A DNA stretch of 64,000 nucleotides. Origin: Carallia brachiata. Lineage: Eukaryota; Streptophyta; Magnoliopsida; Malpighiales; Rhizophoraceae. The position numbers and the translations under genes were made by a program. The stretch is from contig JADCRB010000041.1 in NCBI GenBank assembly GCA_021464245.1, forward strand, positions 1,703,656 through 1,767,655. The letters run 5' to 3'. Shown one piece after another: positions 10,440 to 23,100 of the stretch. Under the pieces are notes generated by a model that saw only the letters and a program-made list of their open reading frames with translations, was not told the DNA's origin and made no database searches. Numbering within the stretch: the stretch's first letter is position 1; the number at the start of each line of letters is the position of its first letter.

Positions 10440-10995
10440 AGGGGCTTATGAGGGTGATACTCGATGGGTTTCCTCAGCTGAAGGTTTTTGTAAGATTAGT
10501 TGTGATGCTTCTTTTGATGCTGCAACCAATAGAGCTGGTGTCGCAGCACCGTGCAAAGGTCCTGATGGTATACTTGTTGACGGCAGAACTAGTGCAAGAA
10601 GAGTTAGATCAGCTATGCAGGCCGAAGCGCTTGCAGTTTTGTTGGGGCTTCAGCTATCAGCAAACTTAGCTATTCCATGCAGTTCAATTGAGACTGATTC
10701 CAAACTCATACACCTGACTATACAGACGTCTCAGGAGAAGTGGCCGTGGGACACTTCACCTTTACTTTCGGACGTCAAGTGAGAATTGTCTTTTACTATT
10801 AATGTTTCTATTATCTATGTACCTAGATGTGTTAATAGGGCAGCGGATTAAATAGCTAAACAGACCAAATTGGGTTCTTGTTCTCAAAACTAGGTTAGCA
10901 ACTCGCCGGATGTTTTTGCTCACTTGTTAACTTCTGATTTGCCCTAGTAATATTATTATCTACCTTTCTTTCGTAAAAAAAAAAAAAAAAAAAAA
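10440..10995 (+). pseudogene. LINE RNase H relic with poly-A tail
   Basis: One frame from about 10470 reads CKISCDASFD, then AMQAEALAVLLGLQ, IETDSKLIHL and YVPRCVNRAAD. This is the order D, E, D, D of an RVT_3 RNase H such as ends plant L1 ORF2. Stops interrupt it near 10780 and 10850. It closes with an A-run (10977-10995), as expected of a 5'-truncated LINE insertion. It differs in sequence from the LINE at 34.8-40.8 kb. Confidence 0.7.
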
Positions 10996-11200
10996 GAGGT
11001 CACCTGAGGGAGTGGTTTAGTAGTTACTCGATATGTCTCTTTTCGTCACGATTCAAGTTCGAGTTCTGATACTAAATTTTGTCTGCCCCAATTATTTGGG
11101 ATTATACTAGACCATAGTTGTCGATTCAAGACTCGTTAACATTATAATCGGACATGAGAAAGTCCTGTTGGAGCCAACAATACTCAGATAGTGAGTCTGC
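10996..11200 (+). repeat. tRNA-derived SINE-like unit
   Basis: TGGTTTAGTAGTTA (about 11013) resembles a pol III A box and AAGTTCGAGTTCT (about 11055) a B box, spaced as in tRNA-derived SINEs. There is no full tRNA fold, so it is not a tRNA gene. The 3' end is unclear. Confidence 0.45.
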
Positions 11201-11508
11201 CCCTTGAAAGTGTTTAAACAATATTTAAACAAATGAGAGTTACTCTAATCTTTACTCACAAATTTGAAGACTGCCGCACTTGCGATGATTTTTTTTTTCT
11301 TAATCCAAAAAAAGTGTAGACCTTAAAGAATGACATGTAGTGAGAATGAATTCACCTGTGTGTTTTTTTTTTTTTTTTGGATGAAATGAGGTTTGAATCC
11401 CAATAAAAAATGACAAGTATCATAATATATTACGTATAACTTTGTATTTAATTTAATACTTATTTATATAAATATTGTATTTATTAGTAGATTCTACTTA
11501 CATTTACT

Positions 11509-11725
11509 ATTTATTTTTTGTAGGTCAAATGTATATAAAAAAGAAATAATTGGATATCAGTTTGATTTTATTTGGGCAAATTTTTCAACTCTGAGCATTG
11601 TTTCGTTTTTTAGTCAAATTTATTTTTTGTAGTCAAATGTATGTAAAAAAGAAGTAATTGGATATCAGTTTGATTTTATTTGGATAAATTTTTCAACTCT
11701 GAGCATTGTTTTGTTTTTAGTCATA
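11509..11725 (+). repeat. Tandem duplication, 109-bp period
   Basis: 11509-11617 and 11618-11725 share long identical runs including GGATATCAGTTTGATTTTAT and CAACTCTGAGCATTG, with few changes. I recognise no coding function. Confidence 0.85.
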
Positions 11726-13250
11726 ACTTCCTCTCCATAAGTTAGAATTACATGATTTTTGAGTCAAATTAACGTTAAGCGATAGAGTTACAATTTTTTT
11801 GGTTTGACAAAATTTAGATTCTGTTTAAAAGAGGGTCAACATTAAACCAAAAATTAGAGGGTTAAAGCTATTTAGAATTTTAGAATCTTTATTTCATTCC
11901 GACTTAAATTTTTTACCTACAATCCTTTTAAAGCTATATATGCAAAATATGGGAAGAAGTTAGAAGAGGTTCTTTTGGAGAAAAACAAAGCCCAAAAGAG
12001 GAGAGAGAAAGGGAAAGAAAATTAAAACTACAACTAAAGTTTCTGATTTTCGGACGTTTAAACGGTATTTTTCTTATTTCTTCTTATTCTTAGGAATTTA
12101 ATTATACTTTTAACTTTTGATCTTTTGATTTCTAGTATGAATAGCTAAACTTAAAGTTATGGTAAAAGATATAGCCTAATTTGGTGTGTTAAATTATTTA
12201 GTTTTCATGAAATATTATTATCTGTTGAAAACTTAAATTTGATTTATTTACATTGAATTAATTATTGTTTATATGTCTGATCACCATAATAATAAATTAT
12301 TGGATTGTGTCAAAATTTTAGGAGATGAGATACTAACCGTGCACTAGGTCGATGAACATACAAATTTTGATATCGAGAAATGAAAGATTTGTATGACGCC
12401 AATATGAGCTCTTTAATTTTAATGAGTTTAATCCATTTTCGTGTAATTTTGAAAGAAGATCGCAAATATATTACGTATGGTTTAGTTACTCGGGAAAAAG
12501 TAAAAATTATAGTAGTAAAAATAACGTTCAAATCACGAAACTTATGAAGCACTAACGTAATTTACTCCCTGTAAGTGAAATTTTAAACTCTAGTCTCTTC
12601 TTATATTTGAAAACCTTAATTTTTAGTTTTGTTTGTTAGCTTGTAATTAATTTGATTTTTTAGTTGCTTTAATCAATTTTCAATTTTAGTCTTAGTTCAA
12701 CAATTAATTTGGTTAACTTTAATTCTAATTAATTAGTTTAATTTTTATTTTTAATTTAAGAAGTTTAATTAGTGATACAAATTTGAATTAATTTCGTTTT
12801 CTATGAGTTCAACATTTGAAATATTTACTACAATTTTATTATTACGATTAGCTTTATACACTTGTAGAAATTGTCTGATTATATGCATAAAATATCATTT
12901 TTATTTTTTTTGTTTGTATGTGTTTTTTTTAACTTGTATTTATTTGTTTATTTATTTGTCTACAAAAATATGGCAAGACCACAATAAAGGAAAAGGGGAG
13001 ACTGTAACTGGAACCCCAGTGTTGGGCTTCTAAGGACCTAAGCCGCTGTTAAGAGCTCCTTTGATTTATTTATTTAATGTGTATACATTGCTCACCGAAA
13101 AAATAAGCCAACCCAATTTTGCCCATTTATGTAGATATTTGAACTGCAGGGCAGATTAATGTGAACCACCAAATTGAGATTCATCCAAGGAGGGGGAGGC
13201 TGAGGGATTTGATTTCAGATTCTGCATGCCACATGGCAACCCAACAGCCA
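11726..13250. other. AT-rich intergenic DNA upstream of LHCA2
   Basis: Nothing coding recognised. Composition is strongly AT-biased, becoming GC-richer towards the LHCA2 promoter after about 13140. Confidence 0.55.
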
Positions 13251-13284
13251 ATTGGACATTGTTCCCCTTATCCTTCAAGATAAG
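13251..13284 (+). promoter_or_regulatory. LHCA2 promoter elements: CCAAT and two GATAAG I-boxes
   Basis: CCAAT at about 13251, CTTATC (inverted GATAAG) at 13267-13272 and GATAAG at 13279-13284 lie about 105-140 bases before the ATG. CCAAT plus paired I-box/GATA motifs are typical of light-regulated Lhc promoters. No clear TATA box was assigned. Confidence 0.5.
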
Positions 13285-13388
13285 CCCCTGCATGCATTAA
13301 CAAACTTGCATCACCTCCTCCTCCTCCTCCACGTACCATCCAAACACAGCACACAATCATTTGAAAGAGAAGTTTTGGCTGCAAAAAA

Positions 13389-14680
13389 ATGGCTTCTGTT
13401 TCTGCTTCTTCTGCAATTGCAGCCGTTTCCATCTCTTCACCCAGGCATGTGCACTCAAAAATCATTAATAATTCTACTACTAGCTGTTTACTTTGTGACA
13501 CATTAGAATTAGAAAGACTATGCAAATAAGCTGACCATAATTGGCAACTAAATGAATATATTGATTAGTAGTTCATATTTAACAAAATTCTGAAGCAATT
13601 CATGCAAAATGATATATTGCAGTTGCCAGAAGAATGGATCCATCGTGGGAGCAACAAGGGCTTCTTTTCTTAGTGGGAAAAAACTGAGATTGAGAAGGTA
13701 TGCATCACCAGCTGCAAGACAGTCTGTTACAGTTTGTGCTGCAGCTGACCCTGATAGACCTCTCTGGTTCCCTGGAAGCACCCCACCTCCATGGCTTGAT
13801 GGAAGGTTAGTTAAATAACTTTGTTTAATTCCTTCTGCATTCATTGGAAGAGTTGAAGTTTCTATGCTTTTTAACTGTTGCCCGAAAATTTCAATGCAGC
13901 CTCCCTGGAGACTTTGGTTTTGATCCCCTTGGCCTCGGTAAGTTAAGGCCGATATCATTAGCTTTCAATCACTTGCATAAAATTAAATAACTTAAAAAAC
14001 TTCCAAGAAATGACCATATAAGCTGTAATGGGTGTTGGACAGGGTCTGATCCTGAGACCCTGAGATGGAATGTGCAATCAGAGCTTGTGCACTGCAGATG
14101 GGCAATGTTGGGTGCTGCTGGAATTTTCATCCCCGAATTCCTGACAAAAATTGGCATCCTAAATACCCCATCATGGTACTCTGCTGGAGAACTGGAATAC
14201 TTCACTGACACCACCACACTTTTCATAGTTGAGCTCATCTTTATTGGCTGGGCTGAGGGGAGAAGATGGGCAGACATTATCAAGCCAGGGTGTGTGAACA
14301 CTGACCCAATCTTCCCCAACAACAAGCTCACCGGGACTGACGTTGGTTACCCAGGTGGACTATGGTTTGATCCACTTGGTTGGGGAAGTGGGTCTCCCGA
14401 AAAAGTCAAGGAATTGAGGACAAAGGAGATCAAGAATGGGAGATTGGCAATGTTGGCTGTGATAGGCGCTTGGTTCCAACACATCTACACTGGTACTGGC
14501 CCCATTGACAACCTCTTTGCCCACCTTGCTGATCCTGGCCATGCCACCATTTTTGCTGTAAGTGCAGCCGTATATTATTAGCTTGACGATAATAGCTAGT
14601 GATAAAATTGTGCTTGAATATTTTACCTTGATTGGGCTAACCGGTTAAATGGCATCTTTCAGGCTTTCACCCCCAAGTGA
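13389..14680 (+). CDS. LHCA2: Photosystem I chlorophyll a/b-binding protein Lhca2, chloroplast precursor
   Basis: Five exons: 13389-13444, 13623-13805, 13900-13937, 14043-14557 and 14663-14680. They give 269 residues, against about 257 in Arabidopsis. The first 50 or so residues are a Ser/Ala-rich plastid transit peptide. The mature part has FDPLGLGSDPE, the first LHC helix with [14 protein letters not shown], a middle helix, and [14 protein letters not shown] in the third helix. It ends AFTPK. The charged ExxHxR and ExxNxR motifs hold chlorophyll and pair the crossed helices. Lhca2 binds chlorophyll in the LHCI belt of photosystem I in the thylakoid membrane. The His in VHCRW fits Lhca2, whereas Lhca3/4 have Asn there. 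Intron 1 uses a GC donor (CCCAG|GCATGT). Lhca6 is a close paralogue and the main alternative. Confidence 0.93.
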
Positions 14681-15501
14681 CCATAGCTTCTTGGGAGAAA
14701 TGCCATGATTACAATGAGGGAGCAACAATGGTGAAGCTAAGGAATCGTTATCTGTCGAAAGAACCTTTGTATCATTAGATCTTGTAATGCTTGTGTTTAT
14801 GGTTTTCATATAGTTAAAATTCTCGTGCAACGTACAAAGTCCGTTGTGTAATTTAGCCCTTGTCCATGCTATTAAGCATCCTAACGTCATCTATGATTTT
14901 CACTAGCTTGACAACTATGGATGGATCTGACCAGCTATTAATCAAAAATACAAGGAATGCAATCTTGCTGAGCGCTGTCGAAGAGACCAAGTTCAATGCA
15001 ATGGTTCTCGCATATTTATGGAAATGAAGAAATCTAATTGCGTAGCCCAATGGTTTCTTAATGTATATATAAATAAATAAAAAAGAGGGGGAAAGAAAAC
15101 TCGTCTCTTTTTTTCCCACATGTTAAAGATATTGCCATTGAGCGACCGAAATTGCTGAAGGAATTTAAGTACATATAATCAGTGTTCTCGCTGCCTCTAA
15201 TCAGCAATGTTCTGATCTACTCCATTTGCAACCAAAATGTATCACACATTTATCAACGGAATTGTAGCTTGTTTGTTTGGGTTAGACTTGCTTTCTTCCG
15301 GTCAAAACCCAGAAAATTTATCACTCTGTTTGATAATGCGACCTTAAACCTTCATAAACCAGTCAGCGGTCCAATGGGGTTCCTATGTCGTATCCTCTAG
15401 ACTCTTGTCAGATTGGGAATCTCCCTGCTTAGTGCTAAACGTATTTTTCAATGTCATCCTATATCAAGTTTCACACATTGGAAGGCGAAGAATCGGTAGA
15501 C
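14681..15501. other. 3' flanks of two convergent genes
   Basis: Holds the 3' untranslated regions of LHCA2 (+) and of the AlkB-like gene (-). No other gene seen. Confidence 0.6.
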
Positions 15502-18297
15502 TCAGAAAACCTGCCTGATATTGATGTTAATTCTTGAAGTTCTGCTATATTCCAAAAAATCGTTTTCATGTGAGAGATGCAACTCAAGAGGTGTGATTTC
15601 AGCGTTTTCTCTGTCTGTGAAGATCCGAGGCACACCTGCCATAATGGAATCGACGAAAAGAATTAGTATGCAGCAAAATACAAATACACTAACCAAAAAA
15701 TTCGAGTGAGCAACAGATTAACCAAAAATGCGTTATTTCCATGGTATACTTTAAGCAACATTCTCCAAGTTCCTTGATACCTAAAATATTTTTGGCAACA
15801 CTAGCAAGCTCTTTTAGCTGATCGTTCCAAGGCAAGAAAATTCTCCATCTGCTATGAAAACGGCATTGAAAGGCAGACTTTGTGACAGGTTTAGAAGACA
15901 TAAGCTCTTTGAAGTGAGCTGTAGTTCTACTGGTTGATTGGACACCCAACAAAAACCTATCTTTGGCCATTTAAACTGCTTTAATTGCAAGCACACTACA
16001 GATGTTAGTGACATTTATCCCTCAAATTTAGTAGCCAGCATCACCAAAGCATTATTTCACCAGCACAATCGTTTGAAATCCCTTTGACAATAAATTTCCA
16101 AAATCAAAATCTTGAAGTCGACTTTCAAAATGAGAGTAAACTTCTAGACCTACAATGAGTGTGATAACCTAGAACCCTAATCTTTCCAGAAAATTGAGGT
16201 GCACATAGCTAAAATTACCATGAAAGCATTCCCTTGCATCTTTTGCCATGAGCACAACGTCACCACTTCGAAGAAACATTGCTAATGGAATATCATCTCT
16301 AGACTTTCCTCCCAAAAGAAATATTGCCTTGCAGCCCAAACTGAATTAGAAAGAGGCAATAAGTCTGGCAGGTGCCGTTTGTGCTATTATTTTCATTAAT
16401 TAAAAAAAAAAAAAAAGAAACACAAAAGGTTAATAGCAATGAACCTCATGCTCACAATGGGTTTACTCCAATCAGCTTCCATATCATCCAGGTGGCCCCC
16501 AAGTGTATCGCCTGAAAATCCAAGAAAGGTACATGAATTCTGTATGTTGGTTAAATCCAGTTCTAAGGTGACAGGTCCAATCGAAGTCATCGTTTTAGCC
16601 ACATATAGAATGTAGCCGTCATGCAAATGCCTGGACAATTTTGTGTTCCTTTAAACTTGCTTTAAGAAATAATCAATTAATTTGGCAACACTACGATCCA
16701 ATGGTAGCTAGTTAATCTCAAACACAAAATGCTGACTCAGAAATCTTTCATGATGCAGAGTTACGTATGAAGTTTACCCAATCCAAAATAGTTGACTATT
16801 GCAGCTTCTGGTCGGAATTCTTCTCCTATTGGCATAGCAGGAGCAGCCAGTCTTTTAGCTAGTTGACAGAGTGCATCAGGTATATTATTATGCGGCAGAG
16901 AGACATTGTAATTGCGCTACACCATGAACAAATATATATTCAGAAATTTGTATTAATTTTAACAAGCAGGCAATTAATATTAAACAAGATTTTATAAGGA
17001 TTTGAGCAGCAATATGTATGTAGTTTGGAGCTGCATCTTGCTCGCATATATTAGCAGTTAAAGTCACAATTGGTTGAGAATGCTACATTATTATGTCTTC
17101 TTAAAGCAACATAGTAGGCACAGCATGTTCTTTACATATAATTCAGGGTTAGGAGACCTATGGTGGCATTATGGTGATGAATAGACTATCGAATCAAAGT
17201 CTAAGGCAGGTCATCCATGCATTCTAACGGTTCTGGTGTGATTAACTTAGCATTAGAAGTGAAGAACTTCACCCATATAGCGACAACGCAGCAAACACTC
17301 TTAAGATATAAAAGCAGATACATGACTGAGACACTTGCTCTTACTACATCAAACAACATAAAACTAACTGGGAGCTGTAAAGGGGAGCTATGAAAATATG
17401 ACTCATGCTGCCCCTGCCATAATATAATGCACAGTCGAAGGTCTTTTAATACAAATGCTAGATGCATACAAGCACATAATGAGGTAGGTAAAATGTAATA
17501 GGTCAAACGAAAACTGCTAAGAAGTGGGTCTGCAATTACCTTGGACCAGTCAAATTGGACACCAAGGGTACTCCATCGCAACTTTCTCAAAAGAACTAAA
17601 GCTGAAATGGGTTTGCAAGTCTTTCCTCTCAATGAATCACCATGCCCCTCACAAAATTTCCATCTATGGCCATCCCCATTGCTGATGCAATCATTCGATT
17701 CAGAGTCCAAATCAGCAGGTGCATTGTCATCCTCCACCAATACTCTCCTGTCCTTTGCTGCAGCAAACAAGTCACGTATAGGACCGTATATTGCATTGTG
17801 ATTTGTTCTATTAGGAGGTTGTGGGAACCTTGTCAAGCTCTCTCTTATCCATTGGCATTGCTCCTCAATACTCAATGCACCGGGAATGAAGTAAAATCCT
17901 GAACGTCAAAAACACACAAATGTTCCACTCTTTTTATAACCATTACCCTTAAAAAGGCCTAGCTATTTAACAATTTCAAAACGAAACTATTAGTACAATT
18001 TCAAACTAAACAACCAGTGCCCAAATGCTCCCGATTGAAGTTAGTTAACAAGCCATAGAAGAACAATGAAATTCAATCGCATAAAGCTCTTAATCAATAT
18101 TGAAACTGACCTAAAAACGTAGTAAATCTAACAACAATAAAACTTTTATATCAAATTTAATTAAGATCGGCTATATAAGTCTTTTCTCGTCATTACATTT
18201 ATTATAAACTAATTTTAGTACGAAATAAAATTATTAACTAAAAATTTTTCAAGTCAACCTTCATTGTCCTCTCGCTCTCGCCTCGATTTGATCACAG

Positions 18298-18338
<41 letters not shown>

Positions 18339-18815
18339 CTGGATTTGTAAACCTAAGTTGCCGAACTCCAGATTAACTCAACGCGAACGTCAATCTCTCA
18401 ATTTATCCACATTTCGTGTTGCAACTTGCAACTACTTTATTGCTATGAATATGGTCATACCTGGCCGACTTTCCAAGCAAAAGACAGGAAAATCAAAACC
18501 GCATTGAAGCGCGAAAATTCCGGCAGGAAGTTCACCGCTCTGATTATAAACGTCTAGAATTGACTTGAAATCTAATACCTCCGATAAATCCACCTGTTTC
18601 GGCTGCTTTTTCCTGTTTTCAATTGCCGGAATTAAATTCTAAAACCCTAAGGAAACATCTCCGTAGCAAAATTTCGATTTAAAGGAGAAATAATCGACGG
18701 TAACGTACTTTTTGGAGCTTCTGGAGTCCTGATCGTAGTACAGTTTGTACTTCTTCTCCGCTCTCCTGAACGCCGTTCGCTCTCCGTCGCCGGCCACCGT
18801 GTCTGCTCCGTACAT
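15502..18815 (-). CDS. AlkB homolog 1-type Fe(II)/2-oxoglutarate dioxygenase
   Basis: Seven exons on the minus strand: 18815-18709, 18612-18461, 17898-17540, 16916-16778, 16511-16445, 16340-16219 and 15635-15502. They give 359 residues in one frame. The start MYGAD with ERTAFRRAEKKYKLYY resembles plant ALKBH1 N-termini; an in-frame upstream ATG at 18920 would add 35 residues. The catalytic set is complete: GGHLDD (H259, D261), FHGVP (H315) and RININIR (R350, R356), matching HxD...H for iron and the AlkB RxNxTxR pattern for 2-oxoglutarate and substrate. AlkB-family enzymes oxidatively remove methyl groups from nucleic acid bases; ALKBH1 acts on DNA and tRNA in animals and the plant substrate is less certain. 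It converges with LHCA2 and diverges from the DUF493 gene. A (CT)n microsatellite lies in the second intron. Confidence 0.92.
18301..18337 (+). repeat. (CT)n microsatellite in an AlkB-like intron
   Basis: About sixteen CT units between exons 2 and 3 of the minus-strand AlkB-like gene. Confidence 0.95.
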
Positions 18816-20180
18816 GTCGCCGGCTCGTGCTGAGGAAAACGGAATGGGACTCGCTCGATTTGTGATTGGATTTGGCCCCCCTCGTACTCGAAGCCAAAAC
18901 GCGTCTGGATTTCTTGGCACCGACAGGTCGCCCTTTGTGATTTTGGTTGTATCGACATGTCGTCAGGAAAATATTAAACCAGAGCCTAATAAATGTTGCC
19001 GTGCTAGGCGGCCTAGCCATAATATGGACTAAGGCGGGCTAGGTCGCCCTTCGTGCCATACGTTTTATGGCTCGAAGTAAGATTAAGCTGCTCTTAGACT
19101 TATGCATTAGGTTAAGTGATCACCCAGATTAAGTTACTTTAGGTTTTGAATTAATTTAATTGGTTATTAGTTTTGTTAGCTAAGAATTTAGTTAAAAATT
19201 CAAATTTACTATATTCATCTTTTTTGATATAGATTTAACTTTCTTTCAAAACTAAAAAATTAAACGGCTATTAATAAAATTATTATTTAAAATTAGACTA
19301 GTTTTCAAACTTAAGGTTTCAATCGAAGTCAAAAAAATCAATTAACCAAAATTAAAATTATGAACTTTTTTTTTTTTTGGCTCTGGAGGAGGTGGATGGG
19401 TTAGAAAAAAGAAATCAAGATAAAAGACATTTTTTTTAACTAACTTAATTAAATTGAGTCCTCATTATTAACTAACTTAAAACGGGTTAAATCTTGTTTG
19501 AAATAAATTGTTGGTTAATATTATTAACATTCTTTTTAAACTTTAGCCTTAATATTTTGGTCTACAATAATACTTCTTATGAGTGCAGTCCTTTAATAAT
19601 AAATATAACTCTAAAAATGTTAAAAGAAATAAAGTTACACCGTAACAAACAGCTTAAATTTTAAGTATAACAACAAACACTTAATCTTAATAATTAATGT
19701 CTGAGTAATCTCGTAAATTTAGTCTCTCAAATAACTATACGAAAGAGGTCGTCAGTTAATATTATCAACATTTTTTTTAGACTCTAAAGTTAATATCCCG
19801 GTTCATGACACATATTAGGGGTTTAAGTTTTTAGTACGGTGGTAAGATTTTTTTTTTTTTTCCTTTTTACGATGGTAAGATTGTAACACGTAAGTACCAG
19901 GCGAGAATAAATTTGAACAAACATGACCTTTTGGACATTTCATTAAGGTTTGACCACTTCACTGCCACACCGTGGACAACCATCTTTCCATACGCCAAAT
20001 TTTGCGATATCCAAGCTCCTGTCACCCGTGTGTGTCGCCGAGGATGGACAAGAAATTCTTGTTAGGTTTGAATGGACAACCTCAGAATGTTAGAAATACT
20101 ATAAAAGGCAGGCTTATCGAGAACACTATTAACATTGTCAACTTAAAAAGGGAAAAAAGAGGATCAACTTTAACAAAGAA
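18816..20180. other. Spacer between divergent genes
   Basis: Separates the AlkB-like start from the DUF493 start. Contains a near-palindrome GCTAGGCGGCCTAGC at 19003-19017 and AT-rich sequence. No coding exon recognised. Confidence 0.55.
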
Positions 20181-23100
20181 ATGGCTTGCGGTTGCAGGAC
20201 TTTTATTCGTTCCGTATTCGCAATGGGGCCGTGGAGGAGACCGTTGCATCAGAATCGAGCTCTCCATTCTCTTCCACCGCTGGCCTTTACATTTTCAAAG
20301 CGTAAACCCATTTACAGACTCTTCGGAGGCATCGGGGCTCGTGAGTTTGGCTTTTGGAGACCAGCCGACCTTGATTGCTCCCGTAACAATGGCGTCCCAG
20401 CCCCTGAGAGTGAGCAGGATCAAGGGCCACCACAAGCAGCTGTTCTCAAGGCTATTTCGGGTTTCCTTTTCACCCTTTTTACTTAACTCAGCGGTTCACG
20501 ATTTTCGTTTGGCGTAGTTTTTCTGGGTTTATTTTTCTGTCCTTTCTGTGTGCTTTAAATTCTTACAGATTACTACGACCTCTTGTGGTTCGGATAGTTT
20601 GAAGGGTTAGATTCCAACTGAAAGATTCGGGATCGAATCCTGCCAAATCAAGTAGCGGGATGAACCTACAGCTCAGCGTGAGCGACGCGTTAACCATCCG
20701 TTGCTTTGTACTGCTTGAGTACAAAGTCATAATACTTCTTGCGTTAGACATCACTTTGCTTTCCCATTTCTCATTTGTTGGGCAAAAGAAAAAAAAAATG
20801 CTAACAGATTACTAGGTACGAGAGAGAAACTTAAACTTTAGCCAAGTTCGATTCCTAATAGGTGTTGCCTACCCACCCACGTGATGAATTTCACAAAGGG
20901 TCGATGTAACTTGAATTAGTTAATAATGGATAATGAATGGCACTGTAAAAATATGGATGCAGCGTTAATATTATAATAGGAAATGTGGAATTTTGGTTTT
21001 CTAATCGAATCAATGGCCATTTTAGGATGCACCAATTAAATGCAGGATTCTGTGTATGAAAGCGAGCAGGAGAAATTCGCTATTGTCTCTGGCTATAGTT
21101 TTGTTATGGCAGCATTTGGGCCAATCATATGAGCTGGCTGAACCAACATAAAGTTTATTCGGTAAGTCCGGGTCCAAGATGGAAGACATTGGTAAGCTGA
21201 TGGCCAATGTTAAACTGCAGCCACTGCTGCAATCTTGAATGCAATTGATTTACGATTATTGTAGGGAACTTGGTCTGTGGAAGGAAACTCTTTTTGCTTC
21301 AAAGCCTGACATCAATAACTCTGCAATTGTCTCTTACAACTCTAAGAAGCTTATGTTCGTGTGATGATGGAGATTTTTATTCACTTTTTATACAGAGGTG
21401 TCAAAGACTGAGGGAAGGATTGGACAAATCACAAATGTGGTAATTGGAGGCACCATAGCTGATGATTCTACTAATGAATGGCTGGCACTGGATCAGAAGG
21501 TACAAGCTTCCCCTTCGATAAGCTCATGTGCTTTTAGCATTCGTCAAACAATTTCTCTCTGTCGATTTTAAATTGAGTGGTCTTTTGAGTCTTAATTGTA
21601 ATTGTACTCGTAGATCTGCCATGAATATGCCTTATTGAAAAAGTTACGTTTCCAGACAAAAGAAAACAAAAAAATGTGTTGGAATGCAACCAGTCGAATT
21701 CAATGTGTAACTGATTAGATTTCAAATACAATTAAAAATAAAAAGAAATTTCTTTTTATATTTAGTTGCATTTGTAATTCAGTCAGTTGTATATTGAATC
21801 CGATCAATTATATTCAAACATTTTTTTAAGCATATTTTATCTGAAAATATAACAGTGTCTTATATAATATTACAATTTTTGCTTCTAAATGTTTACCACA
21901 GTGATATTGTAGTGCGGTTGAGACACTGTTTGTACCAATTTTATACTTCATTTCATTGATTGGGGTTTTTAAATAGTCTAATCAGATTGGAAATCGCCTC
22001 TGGACCTTAAACAGTGGTATTGTCCGCTCACCAGGTAAACTCATACCCAACAGTTAGACGCTTTACAGCAATTGGAACTGGAGGCGATGACTTTGTTCAA
22101 GCCATGGTCGTTGCTGTTGAATCTGTAATTCGACATCCAATTCCTGAGGTATCCTCTTGGTGCGCATATATAGTTTGTTCCGACAGTTTACTGATTTTCA
22201 TTCTATATTTGCTTTTGGGCTTATAGGCCATTGCGTGCAAGACCTTGCAATGCTATTCCTTCTTTGCTACAGATAACCTCATTTCTTTTTTGGGTCCTTC
22301 CTAGATTGGCCACAAGTCCCTCTGAGGATTTTAATCTCCACCGCACATTTACTTAACAGTCCAACACACACTACAACAAATCATCTTTAGCTAGAAAGGA
22401 TTTGGAATATTACACTTAACATCAAACTAATATTGTAGTGTAGTGGAATAATGAAAAAAAGATTCATGTGACTGATTCTAATTAAATTTAAAATTATCTC
22501 TTTGTTATTTTTAACATTAGAAATTCATGAGAAAGAAATTTTCAAATTTCAATAAACTTTTCTTTATTTGGCAAAACCTGAAAAAATTGTGAGAAAATAG
22601 ATATAGTGTAAGTCAGACACCACAGTGTCTTGTCATTTTTAAATCCCATTTTGGAAAAAAAAAAGGAAAAACAAAAAACAAAAAATATGAAAGCAAAATT
22701 ACAAAAATAACCCAATCTCATCAATTTTTTTTGTACCTTTTTGGTCTTTTGCATGTATTTAAAACCACTAAACAAGTAGGATAGTTTTGTAATTTTAATC
22801 TTATCATTTTCGTTATCACTATTTTATCGTATAATCCAAATATATAAATTCACTTACTAATTATTTTTTTTCTACATTTTTTAATCTATCCAAATAACGG
22901 ATTCTTACACATTTCTTTCTCACAATTTCCTTTTTTAACAACTTTCTTTTTTACAATTTTCTTTCTATCTAAAATCTCATAATCCAAACACAACTTAAGG
23001 CTTTGTTATTGTTGCTCTATGTCAAGACTCGAAGAATTGTGTTAAGGGAGAGCTGAATTGATCAGCAGCTAATGTGTGACTGTTGCGAATGGGCATGACC

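Noticed and set aside
15689..16014. Two minus-strand open frames
   Set aside because: They fall in the intron between exons 6 and 7 of the AlkB-like gene, whose exons join without them.
18679..19020. Arg-rich minus-strand frame
   Set aside because: Another frame over exon 1 of the AlkB-like gene; the MYGAD frame matches the family.
20585..20660. tRNA gene
   Set aside because: Only A- and B-box-like pieces; no acceptor stem or full cloverleaf.
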